A DNA stretch of 64,000 bases from contig JBBRNH010000015.1 in NCBI GenBank assembly GCA_038230415.1, positions 1-64,000 on the forward strand, written 5' to 3'. The position numbers were made by a program, and so were the translations under genes. Positions 43,327 to 51,511 of this stretch are shown one piece after another; the stretch's first letter is position 1, and the number at the start of each line of letters is the position of its first letter. The notes below the pieces were generated by a model that was given only the letters and a program-made list of their open reading frames with translations, made no database searches and was not told the DNA's origin. Source of the stretch: JBBRNH01 sp038230415 (GTDB lineage Bacteria > Bacteroidota > Bacteroidia > Cytophagales > Spirosomataceae).

Positions 43327-44688
43327 TTACCGTTGGGCCGAAGCCCGGTTGCATTTCTCGCCAATAATCTTGTAGGATTGCACATAACCGAGTTCACCGG
43401 CGCGGCTCAGGTCACCGCAGCCCGCCTGTTCGTCGCCGGTATCATACCGAATCACCCCGCGCAGGTAATAAGCTCCGGCGTGGCGCGGATTTAGTTTCAC
43501 GGTGCTGTTGCAGTCAATGATAGCCCCTTTCTGATCGCCGAGCGACGACCGGATGGTACTGCGGATGAAGTAGGATTCAGCATTGGTCGGGCTGAGTTCG
43601 ATGGCCCGGTTCAGGTCTTGCAGGGCCGCTTTTCCATCACCCGACGAATTTTTGAGCATTCCGCGCAGCAAAAACGCATCCGAGCGGTCTTCGGGCAGTT
43701 CGGTAATCCGGTAGCGATCCTGCATCACCGAACTGAGCAACGGCAACAGGTTTTGGGTGATAAAATCGCTGTAATATGATTTGCTTGAGCCGGTCAGGGT
43801 ACCCATCTCGATTGACTTATCAATGTCTGAAACGGCCTGACGCTGACTACCCAACCGGCTCCGGCAGAAGCCCCGGCTGAAAAACGCTTTGTAATTAGAC
43901 GGATCGAGTTGAATGGTCTTGTCGAAGTCAGCCAATGAGCCTTCATAGTCGGCGAGACGGGTTCTCACTAAGCCGCGTTTGTAGAACATATCGGGGTCGG
44001 TGGGGCTGATTTCGATGGCCCGGCCAAAATCAGCGAGTGCGCCTTTGTGGTCGTCCATGCGGAAACGGGCGTATCCCCGGCCCGCCAGTGCCGCTGATCT
44101 GTTGGGTGATTTTTCGAGGGCAGCCGTAAAATCCACTAAGGCACCCTTAAAGTCGGCGAGTTGGGTTTTGCAGTTCCCCCGCGCTGTCAGGATGTTTACG
44201 TCGGTTGGCGAGAGGGCAATGGCTTTATTGAAATCGTTCAGGGCCGAGGTGTAATAATTAACCTGCGCCCGGCCCAAACCCCGGTAATAATACAGCAGTG
44301 CGTCGTTGGGGTTAATTTCGATGGCGCGGTTGAAATCCTGCATGGCCCCCCTGAAATCATCGAGTTTGGTGCGGTTCATGCCCCGATAGAGGTACGAATT
44401 GGCATCCTGCGGGTTGAGTTCGATAGACTGGTCAAGGTCAAGAATCGCCCCCTGCAAGTCGTTCAGACTAATTTTTGCCAACGCCCGGTTGTAATAGCTG
44501 GGCGCATTTTCGGGATTCAGGATGATGGCCGTTGTGAAGGCCTGCAACGCGCCGGCGTAGTCTTTGGCGTTGCTTTTCTGAATGCCTTCATTAAAATAAT
44601 CTGCCGCTGAGAGAGTGGCCTGACCAAAAGTTACAACGGGCGACAGGCAACTGATTAGAAAACCGGCAAAAAGTAGTTGTTTAAGCAT
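43327..44688 (-). CDS. Exported TPR-repeat protein
   Basis: A 453-aa protein with a signal peptide (MLKQLLFAGFLISCLSPVVTFGQ) and about eleven tetratricopeptide repeats of 34 residues, with the phrase Y/F-x-x-R-G-x-x-x-x-x-L-x-D-x-x-G-A-x-x-D-x-x-x-A-I-x-L-x-P in most. It is a periplasmic or surface scaffold for protein contacts; partners are unknown. The start is the ATG before the signal sequence; the frame continues 36 codons further up through AT-rich DNA that is not family-like. It is convergent with the VanZ gene. Confidence 0.86.
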   Translation of the reverse strand: MLKQLLFAGFLISCLSPVVTFGQATLSAADYFNEGIQKSNAKDYAGALQAFTTAIILNPENAPSYYNRALAKISLNDLQGAILDLDQSIELNPQDANSYLYRGMNRTKLDDFRGAMQDFNRAIEINPNDALLYYYRGLGRAQVNYYTSALNDFNKAIALSPTDVNILTARGNCKTQLADFKGALVDFTAALEKSPNRSAALAGRGYARFRMDDHKGALADFGRAIEISPTDPDMFYKRGLVRTRLADYEGSLADFDKTIQLDPSNYKAFFSRGFCRSRLGSQRQAVSDIDKSIEMGTLTGSSKSYYSDFITQNLLPLLSSVMQDRYRITELPEDRSDAFLLRGMLKNSSGDGKAALQDLNRAIELSPTNAESYFIRSTIRSSLGDQKGAIIDCNSTVKLNPRHAGAYYLRGVIRYDTGDEQAGCGDLSRAGELGYVQSYKIIGEKCNRASAQR

Positions 44689-44824
44689 ATAAAGTTTATG
44701 TAGTGAGTTAAAACATGAAAATATTGGAGTAAAATTATACCGAAATGATTGAGTGAGCAACAAAAGGGTTGTGAAAAAATTGTTACCAATCACCAAATTG
44801 CGTTTCCCGTCTTTAAGCCATTAT

Positions 44825-46369
44825 TTACGGCTTGGTTAGCGGTTCGGTAATCACTGCGTCGGCTGCACGTCGGTAGCGGTTCAGCGTAGCCGCCGGGCCA
44901 ATGGTCAGCAGTTCGCTCAGGCAGGCTGCTACGGCATCGGCAAAGCCGGGCAGGGCGGTGAGGTTGGCCTGCCACCGTTGCTCGTCGGCTAAAACGGCCA
45001 GCACCAACGCCCGCACCGAAGTATCATCGGTGGGATTCACGGCCCGCCAGCGATCCTGAAAATAAGCCGCTTGTGCATCCCGAATCGGGTACGTAACCAC
45101 GCCCGCTGCCGTCTCGATTTCGCCGAGGTATTGGCCGTTCTCAACCCCAACAACCCGCATAAACCGCAGATAACCCGCCATCCCCAACGCCATCAGGGGC
45201 GGCACGGTGTTGAATTTTCGGTAGTAGCGTTGCAGGGTTTTCACGTTGCGAGACTGCATCTTGGCCGTATGTTCAACGGTAATGTTCAGCAGCAGATGGT
45301 CGATGTGGGGGTTGAGCCAGCGTTCCAGCACGTCACCGGCAAAGGTGCCAATGGCGGCAGCGTCCATACCGGGCAAGTCCATGTCCGGCACCGTTGGCAG
45401 TACTTCATCCTGCATCAATTGCCGGATAAACGCGCTCATGGCCGGGTCCTGGTTGGCTTCATAGACGGTTTCAAAACCAAGCAGATACGCCATCGGTACC
45501 GTGAAGGTATGCACACCGTTAAGCAGCCGCAGTTTGCGTTCGCGGTAAAACGTAATGTCTTCTTCGATAATCACGCCGGGGTCGGTCTGGGCAAAAGACA
45601 GAATGTTATGCACCCGTTCGTCGCCCTCGATGGCCCAGAGCCGGTACGGTTCGGCAACGGTCAGCAGCGCGTCGGTGTAGCCGAGCTGGGTTTGCAGAGC
45701 GGCCAGCGTATCGGCATCGGGTTTGCCCGGCACGATCCGGTCAACGAGGGAGTTACAAAACCGGACGTGAAACTTGAGCCACTTCATAAACAGCCGCCCC
45801 AACTCGTTATATTTTGCCAGAGCCTCCACCATTTCGCGGAGTTTCAGGCCATTATCGGTTACGAGTTCGGTGGGAATCACGATCAGGCCCTTATTGCGCG
45901 AGCCGCCTACATCTTTGAAGCGTTCGTAGAGAAAGGCGGTGAGCTTGGCCGGGAACGATGCGGGTGGCGACTGAAAAATGCTCTCCTCAACATACGTCAA
46001 TCCTACTTCGGTGGTGTTGGAGATAATAACCTGGAGGGCCGGATTCTTGGCAACGTTCAGCACCTCGCGCCACTGCGTTTGCGCCGAAATCACCCGGCTG
46101 ATGGCCGTGATAACGGTATTTTCCTGAACAGCCTGCCCGTTTTCGATGCCGCGCACGGCAAGGGTATAGCGGCAGTTCTGGGCGGAAAACGCATCTGTAT
46201 CACCGCCGGTTGATTTCACCACCACGATTGTCCCGTTGAAAATGCCCTGTTTGTTGGCTTTGTCAATAAAATAGTCGGGCAGGCCGCGTAGCAGCACACC
46301 CGTACCGAATTGTAGTACGCGCTCCGGCAACTCGGCAGCAGGGTAAAGAGCGTCAGAAAGTTGGGGCAT
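44825..46369 (-). CDS. uxaB: Tagaturonate reductase (altronate oxidoreductase)
   Basis: A 514-aa polyol-dehydrogenase-family enzyme that reduces tagaturonate to altronate with NADH in galacturonate breakdown. LQFGTGVLLRGLPDYFIDKAN is the NAD-binding start; FCNSLVDRIVPGKP and KLRLLNGVHTF are family blocks with the catalytic Lys in the latter. It is 3 bp downstream of an MFS transporter on the same strand, which fits hexuronate uptake plus catabolism. No uxaA/uxaC is in the window. Confidence 0.88.
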   Translation of the reverse strand: MPQLSDALYPAAELPERVLQFGTGVLLRGLPDYFIDKANKQGIFNGTIVVVKSTGGDTDAFSAQNCRYTLAVRGIENGQAVQENTVITAISRVISAQTQWREVLNVAKNPALQVIISNTTEVGLTYVEESIFQSPPASFPAKLTAFLYERFKDVGGSRNKGLIVIPTELVTDNGLKLREMVEALAKYNELGRLFMKWLKFHVRFCNSLVDRIVPGKPDADTLAALQTQLGYTDALLTVAEPYRLWAIEGDERVHNILSFAQTDPGVIIEEDITFYRERKLRLLNGVHTFTVPMAYLLGFETVYEANQDPAMSAFIRQLMQDEVLPTVPDMDLPGMDAAAIGTFAGDVLERWLNPHIDHLLLNITVEHTAKMQSRNVKTLQRYYRKFNTVPPLMALGMAGYLRFMRVVGVENGQYLGEIETAAGVVTYPIRDAQAAYFQDRWRAVNPTDDTSVRALVLAVLADEQRWQANLTALPGFADAVAACLSELLTIGPAATLNRYRRAADAVITEPLTKP

Positions 46370-46372
46370 TGT

Positions 46373-47734
46373 TTATAGGGTATTTTGCAAAAGTAAGTTT
46401 TTTGGGCGCAGTTCGTCCATACTGACCGGCTCTAAACGCGGTAAAATCAGGTGAATCAGACCAAATGCCAGCAGGTACGCGCCACTGGCTCCGGCAAACA
46501 GGGGAAGATACCCAAATTGATTGATTAAATCGCCCGAAAACCGCGCCAGCAGCAGCCCGCCCACCGCGCCCGCCATGCCGCCAATGCCCATCACCGACCC
46601 CACCGCGCTCTTGGGAAATAAATCAGAGGCAAACGTGTACATATTGGCCGACCAGCCCTGATGCGCGGCTGTGGCTAAGGCAATCAGCCCGATGGCAACG
46701 GCCAGACTGTGAGTCTGGGCGGCAAAAAAGATGGGTACTACACACAACGCGCAAAGCAACAGCGTGGTTTTGCGGGCGCGGTTGGCCGGCCAGCCGCGCT
46801 GCATAAACCGGGTGGTGAGCCAGCCGAAAAAGATACTGCCCGCATCGGAGACGATATAAATAATCAGGAACGGAATCCCGAAACTGTTGAGGTCAAGTTT
46901 TTGGTCGAGCGCGTCGTTCGACTGAAAAAAATCCGGGAGCCAGGCCATATAAAACCACCAGATCGGATCGGCCAGAAACTTACCGACGGCAAAGGCCCAC
47001 GTTTGCTTGAAACTCAGCAGTTGCAACCACGACACGCGCCCGGCGGGTTCGGTGGCTTTATCCCGCTGAATATAAGCCAGTTCGGCGGGTGAGAGGTGCC
47101 GGTTGCGCTGCGGGCGGGTGTAGGTACGGTGCCACAGCAGCAGCAGCACAAAACCGAGCAACCCCGTTACCAGAAATGAACTCCGCCAGCCGACGTGCAG
47201 AATCAGAAACGGCACGGTTAAGGCAGTCAGGATGATCCCGATATTCGTACCGGCGTTGAAAACCCCGGTTGCAAACGAGCGTTCCCGGCGCGGAAACCAC
47301 TCCGATACCGCTTTCATAGCCGCCGGAAAATTGGCCGCTTCGCCCATGCCGAGCAACGCCCGCAGCCAGCTTAATTGCCCCAGTCCCTGCACAAACGTGG
47401 TCGCCACAGCCGCCAGGCTCCAAACCAGGATGCCCGCCGAAAACCCGCGCCGAATGCCGATACGGTCAATAAACCAGCCGATGAGCAAAAATCCGATGGC
47501 GTAGGCAAACTTAAAGGCGGAGTCAACCTTGCTGTATTCAACCCGGAATCGGTCAACCCTATCGGGCGTGAGCGCGTCGGCGGGGTTCAGGCCCAGCATT
47601 TCTTTCCGAAACAGATCGTCGGTCATCGTGAATGACAGCACCTGCCGATCCATGTAGTTTATGGTGGTTGCCACAAACAGCAGCGCAACGATGCGCCAGC
47701 GAAAATTGCCGGGTGGGGCGGGGGAGGAGGTCAT
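46373..47734 (-). CDS. MFS transporter, hexuronate-type (ACS family)
   Basis: A 453-aa major facilitator protein with twelve hydrophobic segments. FVATTINYMDRQVLS is the ACS-family start, GWFIDRIGIRRGF the MFS motif A, and GMGEAANFPAAMKAVSEWFPRRERSFATGVFNAG the central signature of ExuT/GarP-like anion:cation symporters. The loop after helix 1 is long (KEMLGLNPADALTPDRVDRFRVEYSKVD, split by family gap). Coupled to uxaB, it likely imports galacturonate/glucuronate. It is transcribed away from the mobile element. Confidence 0.86.
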   Translation of the reverse strand: MTSSPAPPGNFRWRIVALLFVATTINYMDRQVLSFTMTDDLFRKEMLGLNPADALTPDRVDRFRVEYSKVDSAFKFAYAIGFLLIGWFIDRIGIRRGFSAGILVWSLAAVATTFVQGLGQLSWLRALLGMGEAANFPAAMKAVSEWFPRRERSFATGVFNAGTNIGIILTALTVPFLILHVGWRSSFLVTGLLGFVLLLLWHRTYTRPQRNRHLSPAELAYIQRDKATEPAGRVSWLQLLSFKQTWAFAVGKFLADPIWWFYMAWLPDFFQSNDALDQKLDLNSFGIPFLIIYIVSDAGSIFFGWLTTRFMQRGWPANRARKTTLLLCALCVVPIFFAAQTHSLAVAIGLIALATAAHQGWSANMYTFASDLFPKSAVGSVMGIGGMAGAVGGLLLARFSGDLINQFGYLPLFAGASGAYLLAFGLIHLILPRLEPVSMDELRPKNLLLQNTL

Positions 47735-47789
47735 GCCGAAGCGGGTTCGTTTGGGCGTAAAAGCGGGCCGGGCCGGGTTTTTACCCCAT

Positions 47790-47824
47790 AAAAAAAGCCG
47801 CCAACCGATAACGATTGGCGGCTT
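47790..47824 (-). terminator. Ancestral tRNA-Leu terminator, left outside the mobile element
   Basis: AAGCCGCCAA and TTGGCGGCTT form a 10-bp stem (extended by CCG/CGA pairs) with a T-run on the minus strand. No minus-strand gene lies just to its right now. It abuts the left attachment repeat directly, so before integration it stood right after the tRNA-Leu 3' end, which is on the minus strand. Confidence 0.8.
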
Positions 47825-47845
47825 GTGCCGAAGGCAAGACTCGAA
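47824..47845. repeat. Left attachment site (attL)
   Basis: Twenty-two bases (TGTGCCGAAGGC, then A, then AGACTCGAA) repeat the 3' end and T-loop of the tRNA-Leu gene at 56484-56505 with one mismatch. The orientation is direct. Outside this block the two sites differ. Confidence 0.88.
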
Positions 47846-47963
47846 ATAGGTGAATGGAGTAGGTAGAGAATTTAATAAAAATCACTGTATATCAGGCGTT
47901 TACACGATAATTTATGTAGCTAAAAGTTGAATAAGATTAAAAGACGTTAAAAGAAATTAAGTA

Positions 47964-47989
47964 ATTCCGTCCCCCAATCCGTCCCCCGG
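47964..47989. repeat. Left subterminal direct repeat (26 bp, identical to 56404-56429)
   Basis: The block is itself a tandem of CCGTCCCCC separated by AAT and ending CCGG. An identical 26-bp copy lies 55 bp from the right attachment site. Probable integrase or excisionase arm-binding site. Confidence 0.85.
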
Positions 47990-48002
47990 TTAAATTTAGT
48001 AC

Positions 48003-48010
48003 TATATTTG
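48003..48010 (+). promoter_or_regulatory. Promoter element of the integrase gene
   Basis: TATATTTG matches TAnnTTTG 42 bp before the integrase ATG. The word GTGTGTTCAA follows at 48013-48022 close to the expected transcription start; the same word stands before two other genes of the element. Confidence 0.55.
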
Positions 48011-48051
48011 TGGTGTGTTCAAGACAAATAGTAATAATACAAATAAATACA

Positions 48052-49410
48052 ATGGCAAGAAAAGTAGATTCTCCTATCTCATTTGTCCTTCGTGACCCCT
48101 CTGCAAAGGCCGCTACTCCCATTGTTGGAATCGTTCGGTTTAACAACGAACGGGTTAAAGTAGCAACGGGCCTAAAGGTCATTCCGGCTCATTGGAACGG
48201 TGCCAGATACCGCGTTAAGCCCAAAGTTGAAATACTCGACAAAGACCAAATTAACGGCTACCTCGAACGGTTAGAAAAGGCCGTAGGAGCCATTATGTCA
48301 GACCTGAAAACGGGCCTTATCACACTGACAAAAGACACCGTTAAGAGCCGTATAGATGCTTACCTAAACCCGGTTGCAGAAGTTGAGAAGCCCAAAACGT
48401 TGCTGGCTTTTGTCCGGTGGTACATCGAAACTTGCCCTAATCGGTTGGTACGTGGCTCAAAGGCCCGTGCTGGCCGCTTCATATCGCCCGATACCATCAG
48501 ACGCTACAAAACGACGTTAAACGGCTTAGAAGCCTTTGCTAAGACCTACCCCCGTACCCTCGACTTTGAAAACATTGATGCCGGGTTTTACAAGGCGTTT
48601 ACGGCGTGGCTCATCACCAAAAACTACGCGACCAACAACGTAAGTAAATACATTGAGAACGTGAAAGGCTTTATGAGTGCTGCCGTTGATGAGGAATTTA
48701 CTACCAACATGGCATTTAGAAAGTTCGCTAATTTGCGGGAAGATGCTGAAAATATTTACCTCACTGAAACGGAGTTAGAACGTATCTATAACCTTGATTT
48801 GAGCCAAAGGCCGCAAGGGATAAGAGAGGTTAGAGACCTGTTTATTTTTGCCGCTTGGACGGGTTTACGCTTCTCTGACTTCTCGACTCTGCAACCGGAA
48901 CACATCAAAACCGATGAGGACGGAAACCCTTATCTTGATTTACGCCAACGCAAAACGGGTGGCCGTGTTGAGGTTCCAATAGTGCATGAATCGGTTATTG
49001 CCATTCTCGATAAATACGCTTATCGTTTACCTGCCGGGTTGAGTAATCAACGCACAAACGACCATTTGAAAGAGATTTGCCAGTTGGCAGAAATCAACGA
49101 ACGGATATTAAAACACGTGACTAAAGGCGGTAAAACGGTAGTTAAAACTACTGACGGTTATAGCCATTCGCTAACAAGCGGGGTAGAAAAATGGCAGTTG
49201 GTAACTACGCATACGGCTCGGCGTTCGTTCGCTACCAATATGTTTAAACGGGGGATGCCGACCATTATGATAATGAGACTAACAGGCCACAAAAAGGAAA
49301 CGGAATTTTTGAAATACATCAAAGTAAGTGATTCCGAAATGCGTGGTTTAATGCGTAAGTACCTCGGACAACGGCCCGCCCCGGTGTCTGTTTTGCGTAA
49401 AGTGGCCTGA
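48052..49410 (+). CDS. Tyrosine recombinase / integrase
   Basis: A 452-aa site-specific recombinase of the Bacteroidota type: N-terminal arm-binding domain (1-95), SAM-like core-binding domain (about 110-215) and catalytic domain. All active-site residues are present: R273 (TGLRFSD), K301 (RKTGG), H387-x-x-R390 (HTARRSF), H413 (TGHKKE) and the nucleophile Y422 (FLKYIKV). The ATG giving MARKVDSPISF was chosen because an in-frame GTG upstream overlaps the promoter. It lies next to the left attachment site and reads into the element. It should catalyse insertion into and excision from tRNA-Leu. Confidence 0.95.
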   Translation: MARKVDSPISFVLRDPSAKAATPIVGIVRFNNERVKVATGLKVIPAHWNGARYRVKPKVEILDKDQINGYLERLEKAVGAIMSDLKTGLITLTKDTVKSRIDAYLNPVAEVEKPKTLLAFVRWYIETCPNRLVRGSKARAGRFISPDTIRRYKTTLNGLEAFAKTYPRTLDFENIDAGFYKAFTAWLITKNYATNNVSKYIENVKGFMSAAVDEEFTTNMAFRKFANLREDAENIYLTETELERIYNLDLSQRPQGIREVRDLFIFAAWTGLRFSDFSTLQPEHIKTDEDGNPYLDLRQRKTGGRVEVPIVHESVIAILDKYAYRLPAGLSNQRTNDHLKEICQLAEINERILKHVTKGGKTVVKTTDGYSHSLTSGVEKWQLVTTHTARRSFATNMFKRGMPTIMIMRLTGHKKETEFLKYIKVSDSEMRGLMRKYLGQRPAPVSVLRKVA

Positions 49411-49437
49411 TTGGGTTCCTCCCCCGGTGGTGGTCTG

Positions 49438-49458
49438 CTGGCAGAGGTGGCCGGGTTG
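49438..49458. repeat. CTGGCAGAGGTGGCCG repeat, copy 1
   Basis: First of four copies confined to the element. It lies just after the integrase stop and in one frame reads GLLAEVAGLIGE followed by a stop, like the C-terminus of the Rep protein. Confidence 0.8.
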
Positions 49459-49498
49459 ATTGGTGAGTGAAAATGTGTGTTCAAAGGGTAAAAATTCT

Positions 49499-50422
49499 AT
49501 GATTCCTCCTCAATTACTTGCTTATAGTGAGCAACTTAGCCGTTTTGAACACCTTAGAGATTTGGCCTACGGCTCAAAATTTGGTCTGATAGAGCAAATA
49601 GCAGATAGCCCGGTTTACCGATTAGGTGAATATTTGCAAAGTACACCTGCCTATCGGCTATATCAGGACTGGCAAAACACCCCCGCTTATCAGTTATCTC
49701 AACACGTGCAAAGTCTTCAAGCTGTTGGGTTGGCTGAAAGGGACACAGAATATCTTGAACTATTAGCCAAAACGATACAATGGGCTATTGAGTTGGGAGA
49801 AGAAATAGAGGAAAAAGCAAAAATAGTTAAACCTGTTTTAAAGGAGCATAGGGGGTTTATTCAGAAAGAATTTGGCCTTTTATACGATTCCGCTAAAAAG
49901 ATAGCAGTAGAGTTATATCTTGGTTTCAGCGTAGAAGACATTCGTTTTCGTTTGCCCGAAGATATTGCCAAAGACATAATTCGGCTTGCGGCTGAACAGG
50001 AAAACGACCTAAAAAAAGCGGCCACTTTGGAGAGGGAAATCATTCAAATAGAGCAACACTCAAAACAATTAACCCTTAACATTCATCCCACGTCTAATTC
50101 ACCTGCAATGGCCCCGGTTGGCAATCAGAGCCATCCCCAAAAAAAGAGTGTACATAAGATATTAACCTTGTTTTTACTGTATGCTGAATCCTACAATGGA
50201 GACAACGGAAAAAAAGTAATGAGTAAGCAAGAATGTAGGGCGTTTGGTGAAGAAAATAATCTGAATGGAGATAAATTCTATCAAACGTACTGTAAAGGAA
50301 AAAACGGTAAAGTGAAAGTTAAAGAACTGAATGAGATAAGTTTTGAAGAACTACTATTTCTACTTGAAGGCTACCCACTTGCCAGAAAACAAGCTGAAAG
50401 TCATAGAGTTAATAAAAGGTAG
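49499..50422 (+). CDS. Element-encoded protein of unknown function, AT-rich
   Basis: A 307-aa protein unlike anything I recognise. Its N-terminal part carries three similar 12-residue segments: SPVYRLGEYLQS, TPAYRLYQDWQN and TPAYQLSQHVQS (about 40-75). A charged helical middle (IELGEEIEEKAKIVKPVLKEH; EDIAKDIIRLAAEQENDLKKAATLEREIIQ split here) follows, and the last 90 residues (HKILTLFLLYAESYNGDNGKKV ... FEELLFLLEG) look like a separate helical domain. Base composition is more AT-rich than the host genes. GTGTGTTCAAA stands 17 bp before the ATG. It lies between integrase and excisionase, a usual place for regulators or accessory genes. Confidence 0.72.
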   Translation: MIPPQLLAYSEQLSRFEHLRDLAYGSKFGLIEQIADSPVYRLGEYLQSTPAYRLYQDWQNTPAYQLSQHVQSLQAVGLAERDTEYLELLAKTIQWAIELGEEIEEKAKIVKPVLKEHRGFIQKEFGLLYDSAKKIAVELYLGFSVEDIRFRLPEDIAKDIIRLAAEQENDLKKAATLEREIIQIEQHSKQLTLNIHPTSNSPAMAPVGNQSHPQKKSVHKILTLFLLYAESYNGDNGKKVMSKQECRAFGEENNLNGDKFYQTYCKGKNGKVKVKELNEISFEELLFLLEGYPLARKQAESHRVNKR

Positions 50423-50465
50423 CCCCAAAAGTAGCCTGATTAGTTAGGATACCTTTGGGGCTACC
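50418..50465. other. Perfect 12-bp stem hairpin, no T tract
   Basis: GGTAGCCCCAAA pairs perfectly with TTTGGGGCTACC around a 24-nt loop that itself contains GTAGCC. The left arm overlaps the last codons of the unknown gene; the right arm is 35 bp before the excisionase-like gene. With CGCGTGG after it, it is not a standard terminator. Confidence 0.75.
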
Positions 50466-50500
50466 CGCGTGGTTTGCGGTCGAATTAAAATCAATTCGAT

Positions 50501-50797
50501 ATGCAAAACAGCATCATGCTTAACAACATGGACGCGCAAACTCTAATGAATGAGTTTGGAGAGGTAAAGGCCGCTTTAGCGGATATTCAAAAACGGATAG
50601 CCCCGCCCATTTCTACGGTATACTTGACCCGTGAGGAAACCGCCAACAGGCTTAAAGTTACTTTGCCTACCGTGTGGAGTTATACCAAAAAGGGGATATT
50701 GAAGTCCTACCGTATTGGCAACCAAGTACGGTACATTGAGAGTGAAGTAATGCAAGCCGCTAAAGCGACGGGTAAAACAGGGAACGGCCATGTATAA
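50501..50797 (+). CDS. Helix-turn-helix excisionase-like protein
   Basis: A 98-aa protein. A helical N-terminus (about 10-35) precedes a winged-helix/MerR-type HTH_17 domain, YLTREETANRLKVTLPTVWSYTKKGILKSYRIGNQVRYIESEV (split by family gap), the form found in excisionases and recombination directionality factors. It probably binds the element ends, perhaps the subterminal repeats, and promotes excision. It overlaps the next gene by 8 bp. Confidence 0.85.
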   Translation: MQNSIMLNNMDAQTLMNEFGEVKAALADIQKRIAPPISTVYLTREETANRLKVTLPTVWSYTKKGILKSYRIGNQVRYIESEVMQAAKATGKTGNGHV

Positions 50798-51245
50798 CGA
50801 CCCTGCAAACCACGTTCCCGTACCTCGGACGTTACGCCTAAAAGCGGGCCGTTTTGATGAAACTGCCAATACCCCCGCGCCGGTGGCCGCGCCCGGCCCG
50901 TTTACCTCAACCAATGAACCGCGCCGGGTGGTGCTGGCAGATGGTTGGTTTGAGAATCGGGTTAGCGTGATTCATGCCGCGTTAGACGATTGGGCAATCT
51001 TACAACATACCCAAGAATTAGGCGACGTGGCCGCGCTGTTAGGTAGCTTAGAAGCCTACCACATTAGCCCGTTTCCGGGTAGTGTTCGGGTGGCTATTGA
51101 TGTGGTTGATTCGTGGGTATTGATGGCACGGGCAACCTGTTGGCGAATGATGGATAAATCAATCGTTGCCATTGCAGATGTTTATTCGGTGGGTTCGTTG
51201 CTCGAATCGGCCTTATCACGAATAGAGCCGTTACGAAGTCAATGA
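50790..51245 (+). CDS. Element protein of unknown function
   Basis: A 151-aa protein that starts inside the excisionase-like gene (8-bp overlap), so the two are translationally linked. The first 50 residues are Pro/Ala-rich and likely disordered; the rest is helical (VSVIHAALDDWAILQHTQELGDVAALLGSLEAYH, split for reading). No known motif. A terminator follows at once. Confidence 0.65.
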   Translation: MYNDPANHVPVPRTLRLKAGRFDETANTPAPVAAPGPFTSTNEPRRVVLADGWFENRVSVIHAALDDWAILQHTQELGDVAALLGSLEAYHISPFPGSVRVAIDVVDSWVLMARATCWRMMDKSIVAIADVYSVGSLLESALSRIEPLRSQ

Positions 51246-51253
51246 GCCACAAA

Positions 51254-51281
51254 AAAGGCCGTAGTTAGTCCTACGGCCTTT
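51254..51281 (+). terminator. Terminator before the rep gene
   Basis: AAAGGCCGTAG pairs perfectly with CTACGGCCTTT around TTAGTC. It ends the excisionase-unknown unit and is followed by TAAATCTTG and GTGTGTTCAAAA, a possible promoter start for the rep gene. Confidence 0.88.
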
Positions 51282-51409
51282 CTAAATCTTGTGTGTTCAA
51301 AACTTGCGTTGGCAAGAATGAGCCACAAAGGTAACGCCCCCGCCCAATCGGGCAACCATTGGCAGAGCGGCCCCGGTGGTATGTCTCCCCGGCTTTGGCT
51401 ACCGTCAGC

Positions 51410-51427
51410 ACGGCGTTTAAACGCCGT
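51410..51427. promoter_or_regulatory. 18-bp perfect palindrome upstream of rep
   Basis: ACGGCGTTTAAACGCCGT reads the same on both strands and is followed by TTTAAATCC. It lies 85 bp before the chosen rep start. Similar TTAAAT words recur in the origin-like region at 53223-53252. Probable operator or initiator-binding site. Confidence 0.7.
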
Positions 51428-51511
51428 TTAAATCCATCTCTGTTGGCCGTTCGTGACTTTTTCCTACTCCGCGTAGCTTTCCCCGTTTTTGTTGTGGTAG
51501 ATAGCGTTAAA

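Noticed and set aside
45071..46213. A 380-codon plus-strand frame opposite uxaB.
   Set aside because: uxaB is a clear family member on the other strand; the antisense frame is only open because of codon bias.
51359..51511. TTG at 51359 as the rep start.
   Set aside because: The added 51 residues would be encoded across an 18-bp palindrome and a non-coding-looking stretch; the ATG at 51512 begins the family-like part.
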